The notes under the pieces were generated by a model. The model was not told the DNA's origin. It was given only the letters and a program-made list of their open reading frames with translations, and made no database searches. Shown here piece by piece: positions 47,771-60,700 of a stretch of 64,000 nt of DNA. Every line of letters starts with the position of its first letter. The first letter of the stretch is position 1. The stretch is from NCBI GenBank assembly GCA_963513935.1, contig OY740767.1:154820431-154884430 (forward strand), in the 5' to 3' direction. Made by a program: the position numbers and the translations under genes. Origin of the DNA: Aphrophora alni (taxonomy: Eukaryota > Arthropoda > Insecta > Hemiptera > Aphrophoridae).

Positions 47771-47839
47771 CAACATTTCGCTATTTAGCTTTAGGGAAAT
47801 GTATATTTTCTTGATTTCACAACGTATGTATTTAAATAA

Positions 47840-48430
47840 GGATAGAACCATTTTGAGGTTCTCTGAGCCGGCAAAATAAGGTTTTTGAAGATGTGTCTAA
47901 TGTGTATGTGAAATTCTCTGCAGTCCAAACGAATTTTCATCAAATTTAGTATGTGGGTATATTTTTGCTCATATCTCTAGTATTTGTATGTTTTTTCGAT
48001 GACTTATAAATCGGATATATTTGTCATAAGGCTGTGATTAAAACTTACTACTTTAGATAAATCGGTTCTACAATTTTGATCCAGTTTTATTGTAACTTCT
48101 AAAGACCCAAAACAAAACTAAAACACAAATAATCGTCCATGTAGATGTTTTCGGCTGTATCGATCAGTTCAAATTTTGATGAAATGCTGAGTTTTATGTA
48201 ATTATAATTACTTTGACCGCCTCAGATACAATTTACACTTAGGAAGAGTTCGTCAAAGTCAGCTTTTATATAAATTCCGCAAAAAGTTGGAGTCTGAGAG
48301 AGACAAGTTTGGGGACTCAACTTATTTCCTATTAGGAATACAGGGAGACAAAAATCAATAATAATTCAATGTTTTGTTTTCTTCCTGGGTGTGTGAAAAA
48401 GTTGTGCAATGTTTTTCTGCTTCGTTTAAA
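47840..48430 (+). repeat. RF-A copy
   Basis: 'gcagtccaaacgaattttcatc', 'aaatttagtatgtgggtatattttt', 'acttctaaagacccaaaacaaaac' and the end 'gtgtgaaaaagttgtgcaatgttttt' follow the order of the intron-4 copy. Confidence 0.55.
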
Positions 48431-48439
48431 CCAAAATTT

Positions 48440-51400
48440 ATTGGATTATACTTCTGTAGACTGTCCAACGCCACTAGTATCTGTTGTTATTGATCTAGAA
48501 AGCAAAGTCACCTGAAGGTATTTCTTTGTAAGGTGTAAGCTATATTTAGAACACAATAATTAGGTCTTATTACAATGTCAGATCGAATTGAAAACATTTA
48601 AGTGGAATTAAAATATGCCTGGAGGTTTTTAATGTTTGTAGATGTTTGAAGGTTGAAAACCTTAGGCTACACAATTACGGAATAATGTTGGTTTTAGGGT
48701 ATATTAGAACTAAAGCATTTGTTTCTTTAGAATTGTTACAATGATCGGGCAAATCATTCGAAAACACGTACGTACCACATGTCAAAAGTAACTTTTCCGG
48801 TTTAATGAGGCCGTGAAAATAAAAATCAGTTAAAAAAACGGAAGTCTTGCGATTACCCTTATTGTCATATACTGAGTAAATTGTGGATATTAAAGACGGT
48901 ACTTATAAAATTTAAGAAATTAGAATTTTTTTTTATATATTACACAAATTTTCTTCATTTATTTTAAAACAATACATTGTCATTTCTTTAAATTAATTAT
49001 CCCTAAATGTAATTTAAATTACTCAAACTCAGTAAATCTTGATTCTAATTACAAATTCACTTATCCATACCAAGGGAGAAGTCTTAAAAAATAAGGTGAT
49101 TTTACAAATAACAAAAGAAATTGACAAAGGGTATCAACTCTGTTGGCAAGACAACGCTTAAATCACAAATCAATATCTAACCAACAGTTTTATACCTATG
49201 GAATTATTCATAACCTATTCAAGAAGGTTTTGTTGATATGGACTTGGAACCCCCCAGTAACCCATGACAACGCTATTGTTGATTAATTAATTATTAGGAA
49301 TAGTTTCGGCGATGGCCTACGGTGTTTAGTGGAAGTTTATAGGTTAAGTTAAGTCATTGAACAGTCAATTTTGTGAGTTTAACATTAAACGAAAAAAATT
49401 ATTTTAAGGTAATTGATTATATTAAGCGTCTTGGGTGCTCTAGGTTAGTTTCTAACAATTAATAAATACTGAATTCATTCCATAAGCTTTTTACATACTT
49501 GTCAAAATCTGTACAATTGTTATTGGAGTTCAAATTGCAGTAAAAATGAGTAGGCCTGTAATTTTTTGGGGTCAAATTTATTTTATTTGCACACACATGC
49601 AATATCGAGAATTTTATTCGATGGATCAAGATATCGAGTTTGTGATTTTCAATGTAATTTTAATTTCGAGGTTCACTGAGCTGAAAAATGGTTTTTGGAT
49701 TTATGTAGTCTGTCATTTGTACTCTAAGCATTTTTGTCTCTCTTATTTTTTTTGATATTTCAAACCTTGTTGGTAAGACAAACACCAAATCGGGCCCTCA
49801 GGTGTTCAGATAATATAATGTGTCTCGTGGTGTGGGAATCCAGAGGTATCTCTTCTTATCAGGGTGACTGCAAGGTTTTTTGAGTCTCAATTTGAGTATA
49901 ATCTTATACCAACCCAAGCATTGGTAGCATTTACACTAAACATTTTTATGGTTATTGTTGTTTAGTTTTTGATTCGATTTGTTGTTTTTATGTTAAACGA
50001 AAATTATGCTCTGTTTTAATTAAACGATGGTTTTTCGCCTAAAAAAAACAAAATTCAAAATTGGCTCAAATGATTTTGATTAAATTTACCTCCTAAAGAT
50101 CTAAATAAAATTTCTCTGAAAGTTCGGGTTTTTCCTCTCGAAAAAATGTCAATAGAAAACATTTTTATTTTTGTTCAAATTATCTAAAAAAAAAAAAAAA
50201 TCATTTTCAAGTAATTTTATTTACTTTTATATGAAAACTTTTTTATGTAAACTAAATTTGAAAATTTCATAATTTATAACAATGGTAAACATTCCAGCGT
50301 CGAGATTTTGTTCGTTTTTAGAGGTTTTGTAGAAACGTTATTATGAAACAATTTTTATTTCATTCACAAATGAATGATTTGATTGGAATATTACACTCGG
50401 CAACCAGTATTGTTATTACAAACTAAGTAGACATACAATTGGCATTTTTCTATCATAATGGAGTTCCCTCATCAATCATCTGGCAGTAATATAATAATCT
50501 TATCTAATTACCTTAAATTACCTTTAATTATTTGTCCATCACTAATTACAACATAATCTAACTGGTATTTACAATATTATATTATCTTAGATAATTAGTC
50601 AATAATTATTAAATTGCACATGACATTCAGTTGTTTTAAATTATACCAACTAATGAAATCAGCATGTAATCAAGTATATATATATAGGGTGCCCCGTAAG
50701 TCTCGAAAATCATTTCTCTTTATCTTTATATTTGACTTTTTGATACTAAAGTATAGAACGAAGGATTTATGATCTCCCTAAGTATTACTTTATAAAATGT
50801 TTATGCGTCAGTAATTTCTCAGAAACTGTTGGGTCGATTTTGATTAATCCTAAGGTTTTATCAGTCCTGATTATTCATGTAAAATATATCACAAAAATTA
50901 GGGTATCTTTATATAAAAAAACTACACAAAAATTAAATTTTCTCAAAAGATGCCTTGAACGAAATCATTTAAGATCACAAATAGAACTTATAAACCAAAA
51001 ATGTTGGTAGAAAAAATAAAGAAATATAAATTAAATTTTTAAATAATCAACAATCTCCCTAATGTTGAATTGAATTTGTATAGTTAATTCATTGTAAAAT
51101 AAAATTTTTTCTTTAGAATTTAAAAACAATAATCTTGTGGCGCAGGGCGGTGCAATTTATTACCGTAACCGATCATTTCTAGCCTTCGCTACCAATTATT
51201 TCTTCCCACTTATCTCAGAATGTTGGGTCAACACTGTAACTTTTTGAGTATCTACACCGATTGAATTTGGAACCTCTAAAACATCAAACAAGAATGTTAG
51301 CCACTAGACTAACTTGAGCTTTTTATGACTTAAAAGTTTTGTGAAATCAGTATCTTGGGTTTGTAAAAGATAAATAATCTAACTAAACATTTTAGGATGA

Positions 51401-51540
51401 CATATATCATTTTCAAAAAGTTAGATGTTTGTCCTCCGTAGGAAAAGTTGCATAAAAATATAAATGAATAAGAATTTGAACTTTAAATTTGATTTGTTGA
51501 AGGTGTTTCATGTATGTATAGAAACCACAATGCTTTATGT
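48440..51540. other. upstream region of the amidase gene, no gene seen
   Basis: AT-rich. A mariner-like end, TATAGGGTGCCCCGTAAGTC, lies at about 50685 without a visible partner. The amidase gene probably has a 5' non-coding exon and promoter in or beyond this stretch, but neither was identified. Confidence 0.35.
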
Positions 51541-51571
51541 TGGTTTGTTTTAATCAGATCAGCAGACAAAG

Positions 51572-51742
51572 ATGGAGATTGGAGTAAGAATGGTTGGCGC
51601 ACTGGAACTTTTCATCAGTTGGCTGACATCACCAATCTTTTATTTAATGTCTTTGCGAGGAGTTAAGCATTTCCCACAAATAAGGAATCCTATTCTGCTA
51701 CAGAGTGCTTCATCTCTAGCCAAGAAGATTAGGGATCAAGAA
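51572..51742 (+). CDS. FAAH2: FAAH2-like coding exon 1
   Basis: 57 codons, starting ATG and ending phase 0 at GTAAGT. Encodes the hydrophobic N-terminal helix (LELFISWLTSPIFYLMSL) and the start of the amidase fold (LLQSASSLAKKIRDQE). An AG acceptor after a T-rich tract ends at 51556, a few bases before the ATG, so a 5' non-coding exon is likely upstream. Confidence 0.85.
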
Positions 51743-54700
51743 GTAAGTTAGAAAGTTATTTAGGCTAATAAACACATAAAATACCTTTCTAGAATAGGTC
51801 AAGATAGGACCATAGCAGCTGTGTTCTAATTTATTTGCTTTACAGTCCGAACTACCATCTTCAACTCAATGTAATTAAGAATAATGTTAAATGGATGGAG
51901 ATAATTAAACACATTATCTGAAAAAAATACTTTACACAATAGAGTACAAAAATACATAAAAAATCATAATGCTCTAAATTTAATTATAGGCTATATAAAA
52001 TTAAATTAGTTCCAATGAGATCAGATAAAGTATGTATCAGACAAATAAACGTGGAAGAATGGAGAATTTATACGAGTGCAGTGCAATTTTTGTTCACTCC
52101 TGTCAAGCCTGAAACTCAAGAAAATCTAGCAAAAAAGTTTCGAATCCTTACAATGGATATGGAATCAGCTAGCTGTATTAATATATGAAAGCTTACATTT
52201 TTTTCCTTTTTGTTTAAAGTAAAAAACCTCTCAGTATTCATCGCCTTATAAAAAAAGAAGAAAATAAGACTTCTAGCCCTTCAATACTATAATAACGTCA
52301 GGATCGGAAAAGAATAAGAGTTGGTGAAGAGAGACCAGTAGAAAAGATGAAAGAGAAGAATGTAACCCACGACTACTTAAAAAAATGTGTGGATCCAGCT
52401 AGGTCTCCCCTGGATTGTCAAGCCCTTGAGGATATGAAAGTGTACAAAAAGTCATCTAGGTTTGAAGTGTCCAGGAGGTGAAATCCACTTCCTGTGTTTA
52501 GTTTATAAATAGTCTTAGTGTACACTGTGTGCCAGAGTTATTCCTTTTCATCAGTGTTAGTGCATCTCCAGGTTTGACACCTCTTCTCCTTCAAACACAT
52601 ACCCAACGACCTATACAGTTAGCCAATATTATTGTATCCTGAATCACAGTTTATTTGTTCAGAACTAATTAACAACACCTGTATATGTTCTTGTTTCAGT
52701 TAACAAGCGAACAAGTAGTGCGAGCATTCATCCTCCGTTGTAAAGAAGTTAACCCTCTTATCAATGCCATCGTTGAAGAAAGATTCACAATTGCTCTTAG
52801 CGAGGCTTATGATGTTGATAGATTTATCTTCTCTGGAGTCAAGACACCTGAACAAATAGAAAAAGACACTCCATTCCTTGGGGTACCATTCTCTGTGAAG
52901 GAAAGTAATGGACTGAAAGGTAAATATTTGTACTGGTGATGTTTATATAAGTGTTCTTTGAATTGATTTAAAATGTAGACATATTAGGTAATTAGCTTGG
53001 GGAAATGGAGGTTGCATTTATTAATTGACTATCCTTTAGTAGTTAATTCCAATCATGTTGTTACATTTTTTGTAGCTAGATTGATAAATAACAAAACATT
53101 TTAGTGAATTAAATCTACCAAATTTTTACTCAGTATATGGTAAGTTTGGTAACTGTCAATAATTTTCATCTTAGTTTTTTTTATCTTCTGATCTTCACAT
53201 TTCATGGCTTTAGGAAGGAGAAAAAGTGATTTCTGACATGTTGTCCTTCAGTTGGTATAGAACCTTATTGAAAATCAGAATTATCTAATTTAAAATCTTA
53301 AAATTGTGGGCATATGAAACAGTTTTGTGTTCATATCTTATTATTCAACTTAAAACACACTAAATTAGATACAAATTTATTGATTTGAATTCTGCATGTA
53401 ATTGTACTAACTCCAACGTTCTGTGTTCAAACAAATGTAATTTCGAACCCTGATCTCCCAAGAAAAGATGATATTTGTATAAATACAAGATTGGGCCGAG
53501 TAGACACTCCATTATATATGTAGAGCTTTGAGGCCTGCTTGAGCTGAGATATGAGTGGAAACTTTTTAATATTTAGATGTTATGATGAAGGCATAGCTGA
53601 CATCAAGAAAGTAGTGTTATACACAACTACGAGGTTCAAAACCTGTATAACAACTGTTTTAAACAAACTTAACCTTTGATCCACCAGTACAATTTAACAA
53701 GACCCAAGAAATCAACTTTTGAACATTACGTTTAGAGGTTCTGCTTCTATGGTCCTCACCTTGTATGATTGTGCTTTGCAAATAGTATGATGAGTCCCAT
53801 TAACTTTTCTTTTTTTTTCTTGTGTGTATATATTATAGATAGAAAGAAAAAGTAAAAATGAAAATATATATGGGAATAGTTTTTTATCTGAAAGCCTCTT
53901 TATAAACAATATTTTTAATTTTATTAGGTGCTAAAACTCACATGCAAATATGCCACATACAATCACGTTGTTTTATATGAGGAACACAGGTAGCTAAATG
54001 TTATCGAAATGTACATAGGGGTTTATTAAACTTGCTAACGTTAATTGTGTTACTGTTTTATTTGAGGTTTGGAGATTACTTCTTTCATAACAAACACATA
54101 CTGATCACTTAGAGTTTGCTCACAAAATTGAACATTATATAATCAAAACAAATAAAACATAAATAATGATTTAATTACAACGATAGTACAACATACTTTA
54201 TGAAATAGTTAAATACCAAGAATGTAAAACATGAGTGTAAACTCTAATTATACTTCAAATATATAAAGAAATGCCTATAAATATGTCGTTTTACTTTCTA
54301 AACCAACCTTTAAAATATGTAGGCCTTCTACAAGACATTTAAAAACATTTCCAAGCAAACTTATGGTTGCAAATGGTAAACATGTATTTCAATTAGAGTA
54401 GTTTTTTTAGCAACAAACAAGTAATTATATTTCGGAAACTACTATGGTGATTTTAAAGTATTTTTTCAATTATTTTGTCATTAAACTTTTTTTTTTTAAA
54501 CTGATTTTTTATTTCCCATGCAGACAAATATTGCTTTAGTTTTTTAACTAGTGATTAAATTTCAATTGGTCAAAAAATGTTAAATAACACGAAAATCTGT
54601 TCAGTAGTTCTTGAGTTGTGACAATAGACAAAGAGATTTACAAACCAAAATCTATTGTTACTGTAACTTTCATTGTATTTAATTTTGTAAAAATTAACTA

Positions 54701-57700
54701 TTTGTTTTCCACTTCAGGTATGAGCCAAGCTGTTGGTTGCTTACCCAGAAAAGGAATGAAAGCTGACAGAGATGGAATTCCAGTTGAGAACTTACGTAAA
54801 GCAGGAGCTATCCCTATCCTTGTCTCCAATACACCTGAACTTTGCCTATGTTGGGAATCAAACAATTTGATCACCGGTCGTTCTAACAACCCTTATGATT
54901 TGAACAGAACCCCTGGTGGATCATCTGGTGGAGAAGTATGTAAACAAGTTTTAGTAACATTTACATATTCACACTAATGATTTATATAACATTACTAACT
55001 TGAAATATATCTGGAATGTCACAAGGATCCATACTAGGTCCTTTATTATTTGTAATCTATTTCAATAAATCATCTCAATTAAGAATATAGTTTGTCCTTG
55101 TTTAATACTGCATGTTCTGAATCTGCTTATTTATTAGAGTTTATTTTCTATCTTAGAATAATGAATGGAAATAATGAGTAGTCTAGTTTTAAAGTAAATC
55201 AGCTGTATTGTTCTTGTTTATTGATTATTAGTGACAACTGTTTCACCACTCACAGGTGGCATTTTGAAGCCAACACACACTAAAACACTTATATACATCG
55301 TATTGATATTTAGTACTCTGTCTTGCCTTTGGATATAATATATTATGCTGATAATTCATAATCGATGACACATTTAAAATTCAGACTAATTTTGTTATGA
55401 ATCTGATTAGTGTGTATATCACAAATTATATATATGCTTCATGAGCTCGAGTTCAGTGTTACATCTCTTGGACACAGGAGATTCAGTCCGATTGAATCTG
55501 AAGGTACTGCTCAGTTATTATGTGTATTGTTCTAGCTCTGTAGATGACTGTTTGGGTTTGTCTATTAGTATTTCTGTACATCTGAAGATAATTTTGAGTA
55601 TTTACTGCATTTATGTATGGTTCTCTAGCAACCACAGATCTCTCTAGTCATGTGCTCAGATATCCTGATGTATTTGCTTAATATCATTTACATGTTAATG
55701 TTGAAATTGTTAAAAAGACACATTCAGTGTTTACTGTGTTTGTTGGTTAACTGGTAGAATAGTTGATATTGATACTGAATTTGCTAAAAAGGCCCAAAAC
55801 AGTGTTGCCACTCTTGAAAATTAAAAAATGGATTTTGCTACACTTTATATTAAGACGACTTCTCATATCTATTCTATTATAATGTATAGGGCCTTCTTTC
55901 CATTATAAGTTAAAAAATTGTCTCTTCAAACAAGAGTTGAAAAAATAGTATGTTTCATCAGTTTGTAGGTGGGACGAGCCTTGTTTTTCACACAAATTCC
56001 ATAAATGATTTAGAAATAATGTCTTTTGTGGCAGTACTTTGTTGAAAATAATTTAGCCATTAATTGTAAAAATAATAGTTTGATGTATGAGAAGGCTCAA
56101 TCAGCAAAGTTTTTAGGTCTGTTTATTGGCAATAAACTACCTTGGGATAACCAGATTAACAGCATTACAGTATGTTCAATAATATTCATATAAAGAAACC
56201 TTAAATCTTATGGAAGCCTCAGCGTCATCAATTTAATGATTGCCTACTACTATGTTGTTTTATTGTGGGGGAACTCTTCAGTTCAAAGAGTAAACAAAAT
56301 GCTGTAAGATTTGTCAGAGGAATAAAGAAAATGGAATCTTGCAAATTTACTTTCAAGTAGTTGAGTATATGTATATCCTTCAAACAATTTGTTATCTCAA
56401 ATTTAAATGTATCCCAACATTAAATAAAGATATACATAATTAAAACATTAGGTAAGGACTCAGGCATAACAATTTCCTCTTACAAGCAGGAGTTTTGTTG
56501 ATTATTAACAAACTCCCACTAAACCTTAAATATATTCAAACCAGAATTCCTTTAGAGTAATCTTTGACAACTCTTTGTGCCGGGTTCCTATTATTTAGTG
56601 GAGGAGTTCCGCACCCATATGAGATGTGTGTTCACCGTCTTTTTTTGGAACAGCTGTAGCTGGAATAGTGGTATGCTCTCGGTTTATCCATATGATTAAC
56701 TTCTAAATTTGCACAGTGTGTTGTTATTGTTGTTCTGATAATGTAATTGTTCATTGTTAATTTTATTGTTTGTTATTAATGTTTAATTGTCCATTTGTTT
56801 TGAAATAGAATTGTTTAAGAAAATTTTAGAAGTACAATATGAATTAGACACTTGCTGTATAGTTTTCAATAATTGTTTACAGCAACAACAAAAATAGATA
56901 AATAAATTATCATATGTTTTGTTAACAATTTTTACAATTTATTCTGATTTATTAGTTAAAAGTGGATTCATACAAATGTTTAATCTTTGTTTCCAGGCGG
57001 CTTTGATCAGCTCTGGAAGTTCAGTATTTGGTGTATGTTCCGATATCGCAGGGTCTATCCGTCTACCCGCCATGTTCTCTGGTGTTTTTGGACACAAACC
57101 TACACCTGGTAAAATGTTTACAATATACTTTAACATCTTCATAACTATTCATTTTTACTTTCCCACAGAGAAAGGTGTGTGATGTGTTAAAAATCTATGT
57201 CAAGTTTTTTGTGTATATATCCCTTTTGAGGTCCCCTGAGTCCAAACAATTTTGAATTATGTCTGTCTATTTGGCGTATGTTGTATGTAAAGCCTATACA
57301 TGTTAACCAATTTTAATCAAATTTGGTCTTTGGACATTTTTGACCATATCTAGGGGAATTTTTTCATTTTTTTTTTAACTAAAATTTTGGGTGGTAGCTG
57401 TCAAATATTAACGAAAAATTAGAGTTTTTAAAAATCGGCTCTTTATCATTTTTATCAAATTTTGCTTAAGTGCAGCCTCTAAAGACCCAAACAAAACAAA
57501 ACATTCATCATGATGTACCAATGATACCTGTTTATGATTTATTGGTAGAAACATAAAGCATGTTTTACAACATCAGCTCTACACATTTAAAAAAAATTAG
57601 TGAAATGTGAAGATTAATGACCCTAACCAGTCTGCAAAATTGCATGTAAAAAAATATTACAATTCTGTAATAATTGGCAAAAAAAAAAAATCAAACATGA

Positions 57701-60700
57701 TTATTGACCACTGTCATTAAAAGCTCAATTTTATTAAACTAAAATTTATTCTGAGAATAAGTCTATTGTACAAGGAAAGGATGTTTAGGTTCTATTGAAA
57801 AATATATAAATATTTGTTCAAAGATAGTGTCCATTGTCCTTAGTTCATGTTCATTTTTGATTGACACTACCAAACTGTAATTTTTGTTGACAAATAGTTT
57901 TGTTTGGTTAGTATTTTGATTTTAAACGGGAGTGTGAGAAAGTTTGTGAAATGTTTGTGCATTATTTATTAAATTCATTAAGTTTATAATATGTGTTTAA
58001 ATAAGTATTACTGCAAAGCTTATTTAAAACTATACTAAAACAATAAAATTTTCAGGATACATCTCTTTAAACGGTCATGTTCCTTCATCTGGTGACGGAT
58101 GTTTTGAGAAGTTCCTTACTGTTGGACCAATCACACGTTATGCTGAAGACTTGAAACCAATCATGAAGGTCATGGCTGGAGACAAGGCTGAACAACTTAG
58201 ATTGGATGAAGAGGTGATGATGTGTTTATTATATACACGAATATAAAATAATTATAACTGATTAAGAATAATACACAAAACAAATTTAGTTCATTATGTT
58301 TATAAATAAGTTACCGAAGCAACGAAAAGTTGAAGCAAACCAGATATGTTGAATTTTTTAAATGAGAAAAGAACATTTATGAACTTGCCATAAGATTATT
58401 TGAATATATATGGGTAATTACATAAAATGAAATAAATGTAAGAATGTGTTACCTTTGTTTCATGCTTCAACGACTGCAGTTTTGATCTTACTCTTTTTTT
58501 CTTTTTTGGGGGAAAACCTGTCAAAGGAATCAACCAACCGGCCTGCATCTGGATGGTAGTGGGGGATTTTTACTGTACTGACATCTTGGGACCATCTCTC
58601 TGTATTACTTCAGGATGTGGATCTGTTGTCTTCTAACACCTTTTCTCTTTGGCAAGAATCTTACCTCAATATCTTTTCTTCCCCTCATAATTTGGCTGAG
58701 GAAACTGGGCACCATACCCACTTTTCTGGGCATTGATGACGCCAAACTGTCAACCTTTACATTTCCCCTAGGTTACCTCCCTTTGGCGTCTCCATCTTGG
58801 GCAAACAAACACAGTGTTGAAAACTCTGTCCGGATCAGAAACATTTGCACAGGTGTCTGTGTTACTCTTGGCAAAGCATTTTATAGCTACCAAAGCAGCC
58901 ATCGTATTTGGGTCAGATGGTAGCTACATTCCACCCACAGTCTGAAGAGGGTATAAGACTATTTGTCCATGCTGCTTTCCCAGTTTCTTGGGTCCATTCC
59001 TCTTGCCATTTAATTTAGTAGTGGTCGTCTCTTGCTGCTTCTCCTTGTCTGAATACATTGCAAATCTTCTGTCTAGTTGAACTATGATTGAAATTGACAT
59101 CACAAAAGGATCACAAGGGCTGCTGCAGTAGAAACAGAATAGTATGCACTGTAGACACAGCTTTTCCCAGCTCTTTCCTATACTTGGTGAAAACCAGTGC
59201 TCTTTACCAAATTGGCTCCCACATAAAGGAGTGTGGAATGTACTACAGATCCTAACACTCTATCACCTGATCTTAGACTACCTTTTTTAGGCATAAACAT
59301 ACCCAAAGCTGCAGTAACTGAGGTTTCAATCATACTGAATCACTATAATGTAATTTTAATTATTAAAAAAACACTCCACAAAGTCACTTTTTATTTTAAA
59401 AAAAAGAAAAAATGTAATGCCACGATTTGTTATAGTAACTTGAAAAGGAATTTCTCATTAAATAAGTTGCAGGAGTTGTCTTCGAATCTATTAAAATAAC
59501 AAATTAGAGCTTAAGTCATATTTATTAAATTTAACTGACAGATCTGCAAATTGATAACAATCGATCTTTAACCCCCCCTCCCCCAATAAAAACCAACATT
59601 TGCTTGGTCGGATTGAGCTTGATTATGAAAAAGATCCTAATCTCCATCTCCAACTTATGATTGTGGAATTGCAGGTGTTTGTCCATGTTATTTCCTTCTA
59701 TAAAAAGTAAGTTTGTTCAGTGTGATTCTTATAACTATTAGGATTCAGTAGGATTGAAATCAATTTAGTTGAAGAAGAAGTTGATCATAGAAACAAAAAT
59801 AATACATTTACATTTAGTTTATTAAATACGATCCAAGAAATAGAACTTACAATAAAAAAAATTAACAATAACAATAGAAAATCTTGACCAAAAGCAACGA
59901 AGTCAAAGATTCTTCTTGCTTTTAAAAGAAATGACATATTAATTAAACTATTATTTATACTTTCAGGTTGATATCAGTAAGGTACGTGTTACATTCAAGG
60001 ATGAGATGTGCAAGTCAAAGGTTATGATCCCAGTTGATCCAGAGATCACCCAGGCCATGCATAAAGCTATCGATCATCTTAGCAATGTCCACAAGTGTTC
60101 AGTAGAAGATAAGGTATGTTGGCATTTCTGTTAGCATTAATAAGTAAAGTTATTCTGTGTCATGGTTATGAAAATTATGTGGGAGGGGGGAGGGGTTCAA
60201 TAGAACAATGTGGCCTTCCATGCTACCAGTGTCTATAACATAGTTTGGAAATATTTTAAATCTTACTAATAGCGATTTTACTTTTAATTTTAGATACATG
60301 TATGCAATAGTAAATTTTGAAGAAATTTATAATTAATACAAGGAAATAATTACGATTATTTTCAACTATCGGCTTAAAGTAGTGTTTTCTCTCCTGTACA
60401 TATATTCAAGATTCTGTAAAACAATATAAGGGTTGATTTGCATAGGTACTATGATGGTATCTTATTAACTTGTTAACCTCAGACATAAGGTATGTCCATT
60501 GAATAATGTAATGTTTATTGTTTACAACAGAATGAAGATTTGGAAGAACTGCTGAATGACACTGTAGAGATGTCCTGCTCTGTCTTTTTCAAAATGGAAG
60601 GTATCCCAGATTTGATGAGTATGTCTGCTAATGATGATCCTAAGGTAAGCCGTTGTTTTACACCAGTGTAAAGAATAATTGTTATATTTATTAAAAATTA

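Noticed and set aside
54618..54977. Single 119-codon frame as an independent gene
   Set aside because: It is exon 3 of the amidase read through into intron sequence on both sides. Splice sites and the joined protein explain it better.
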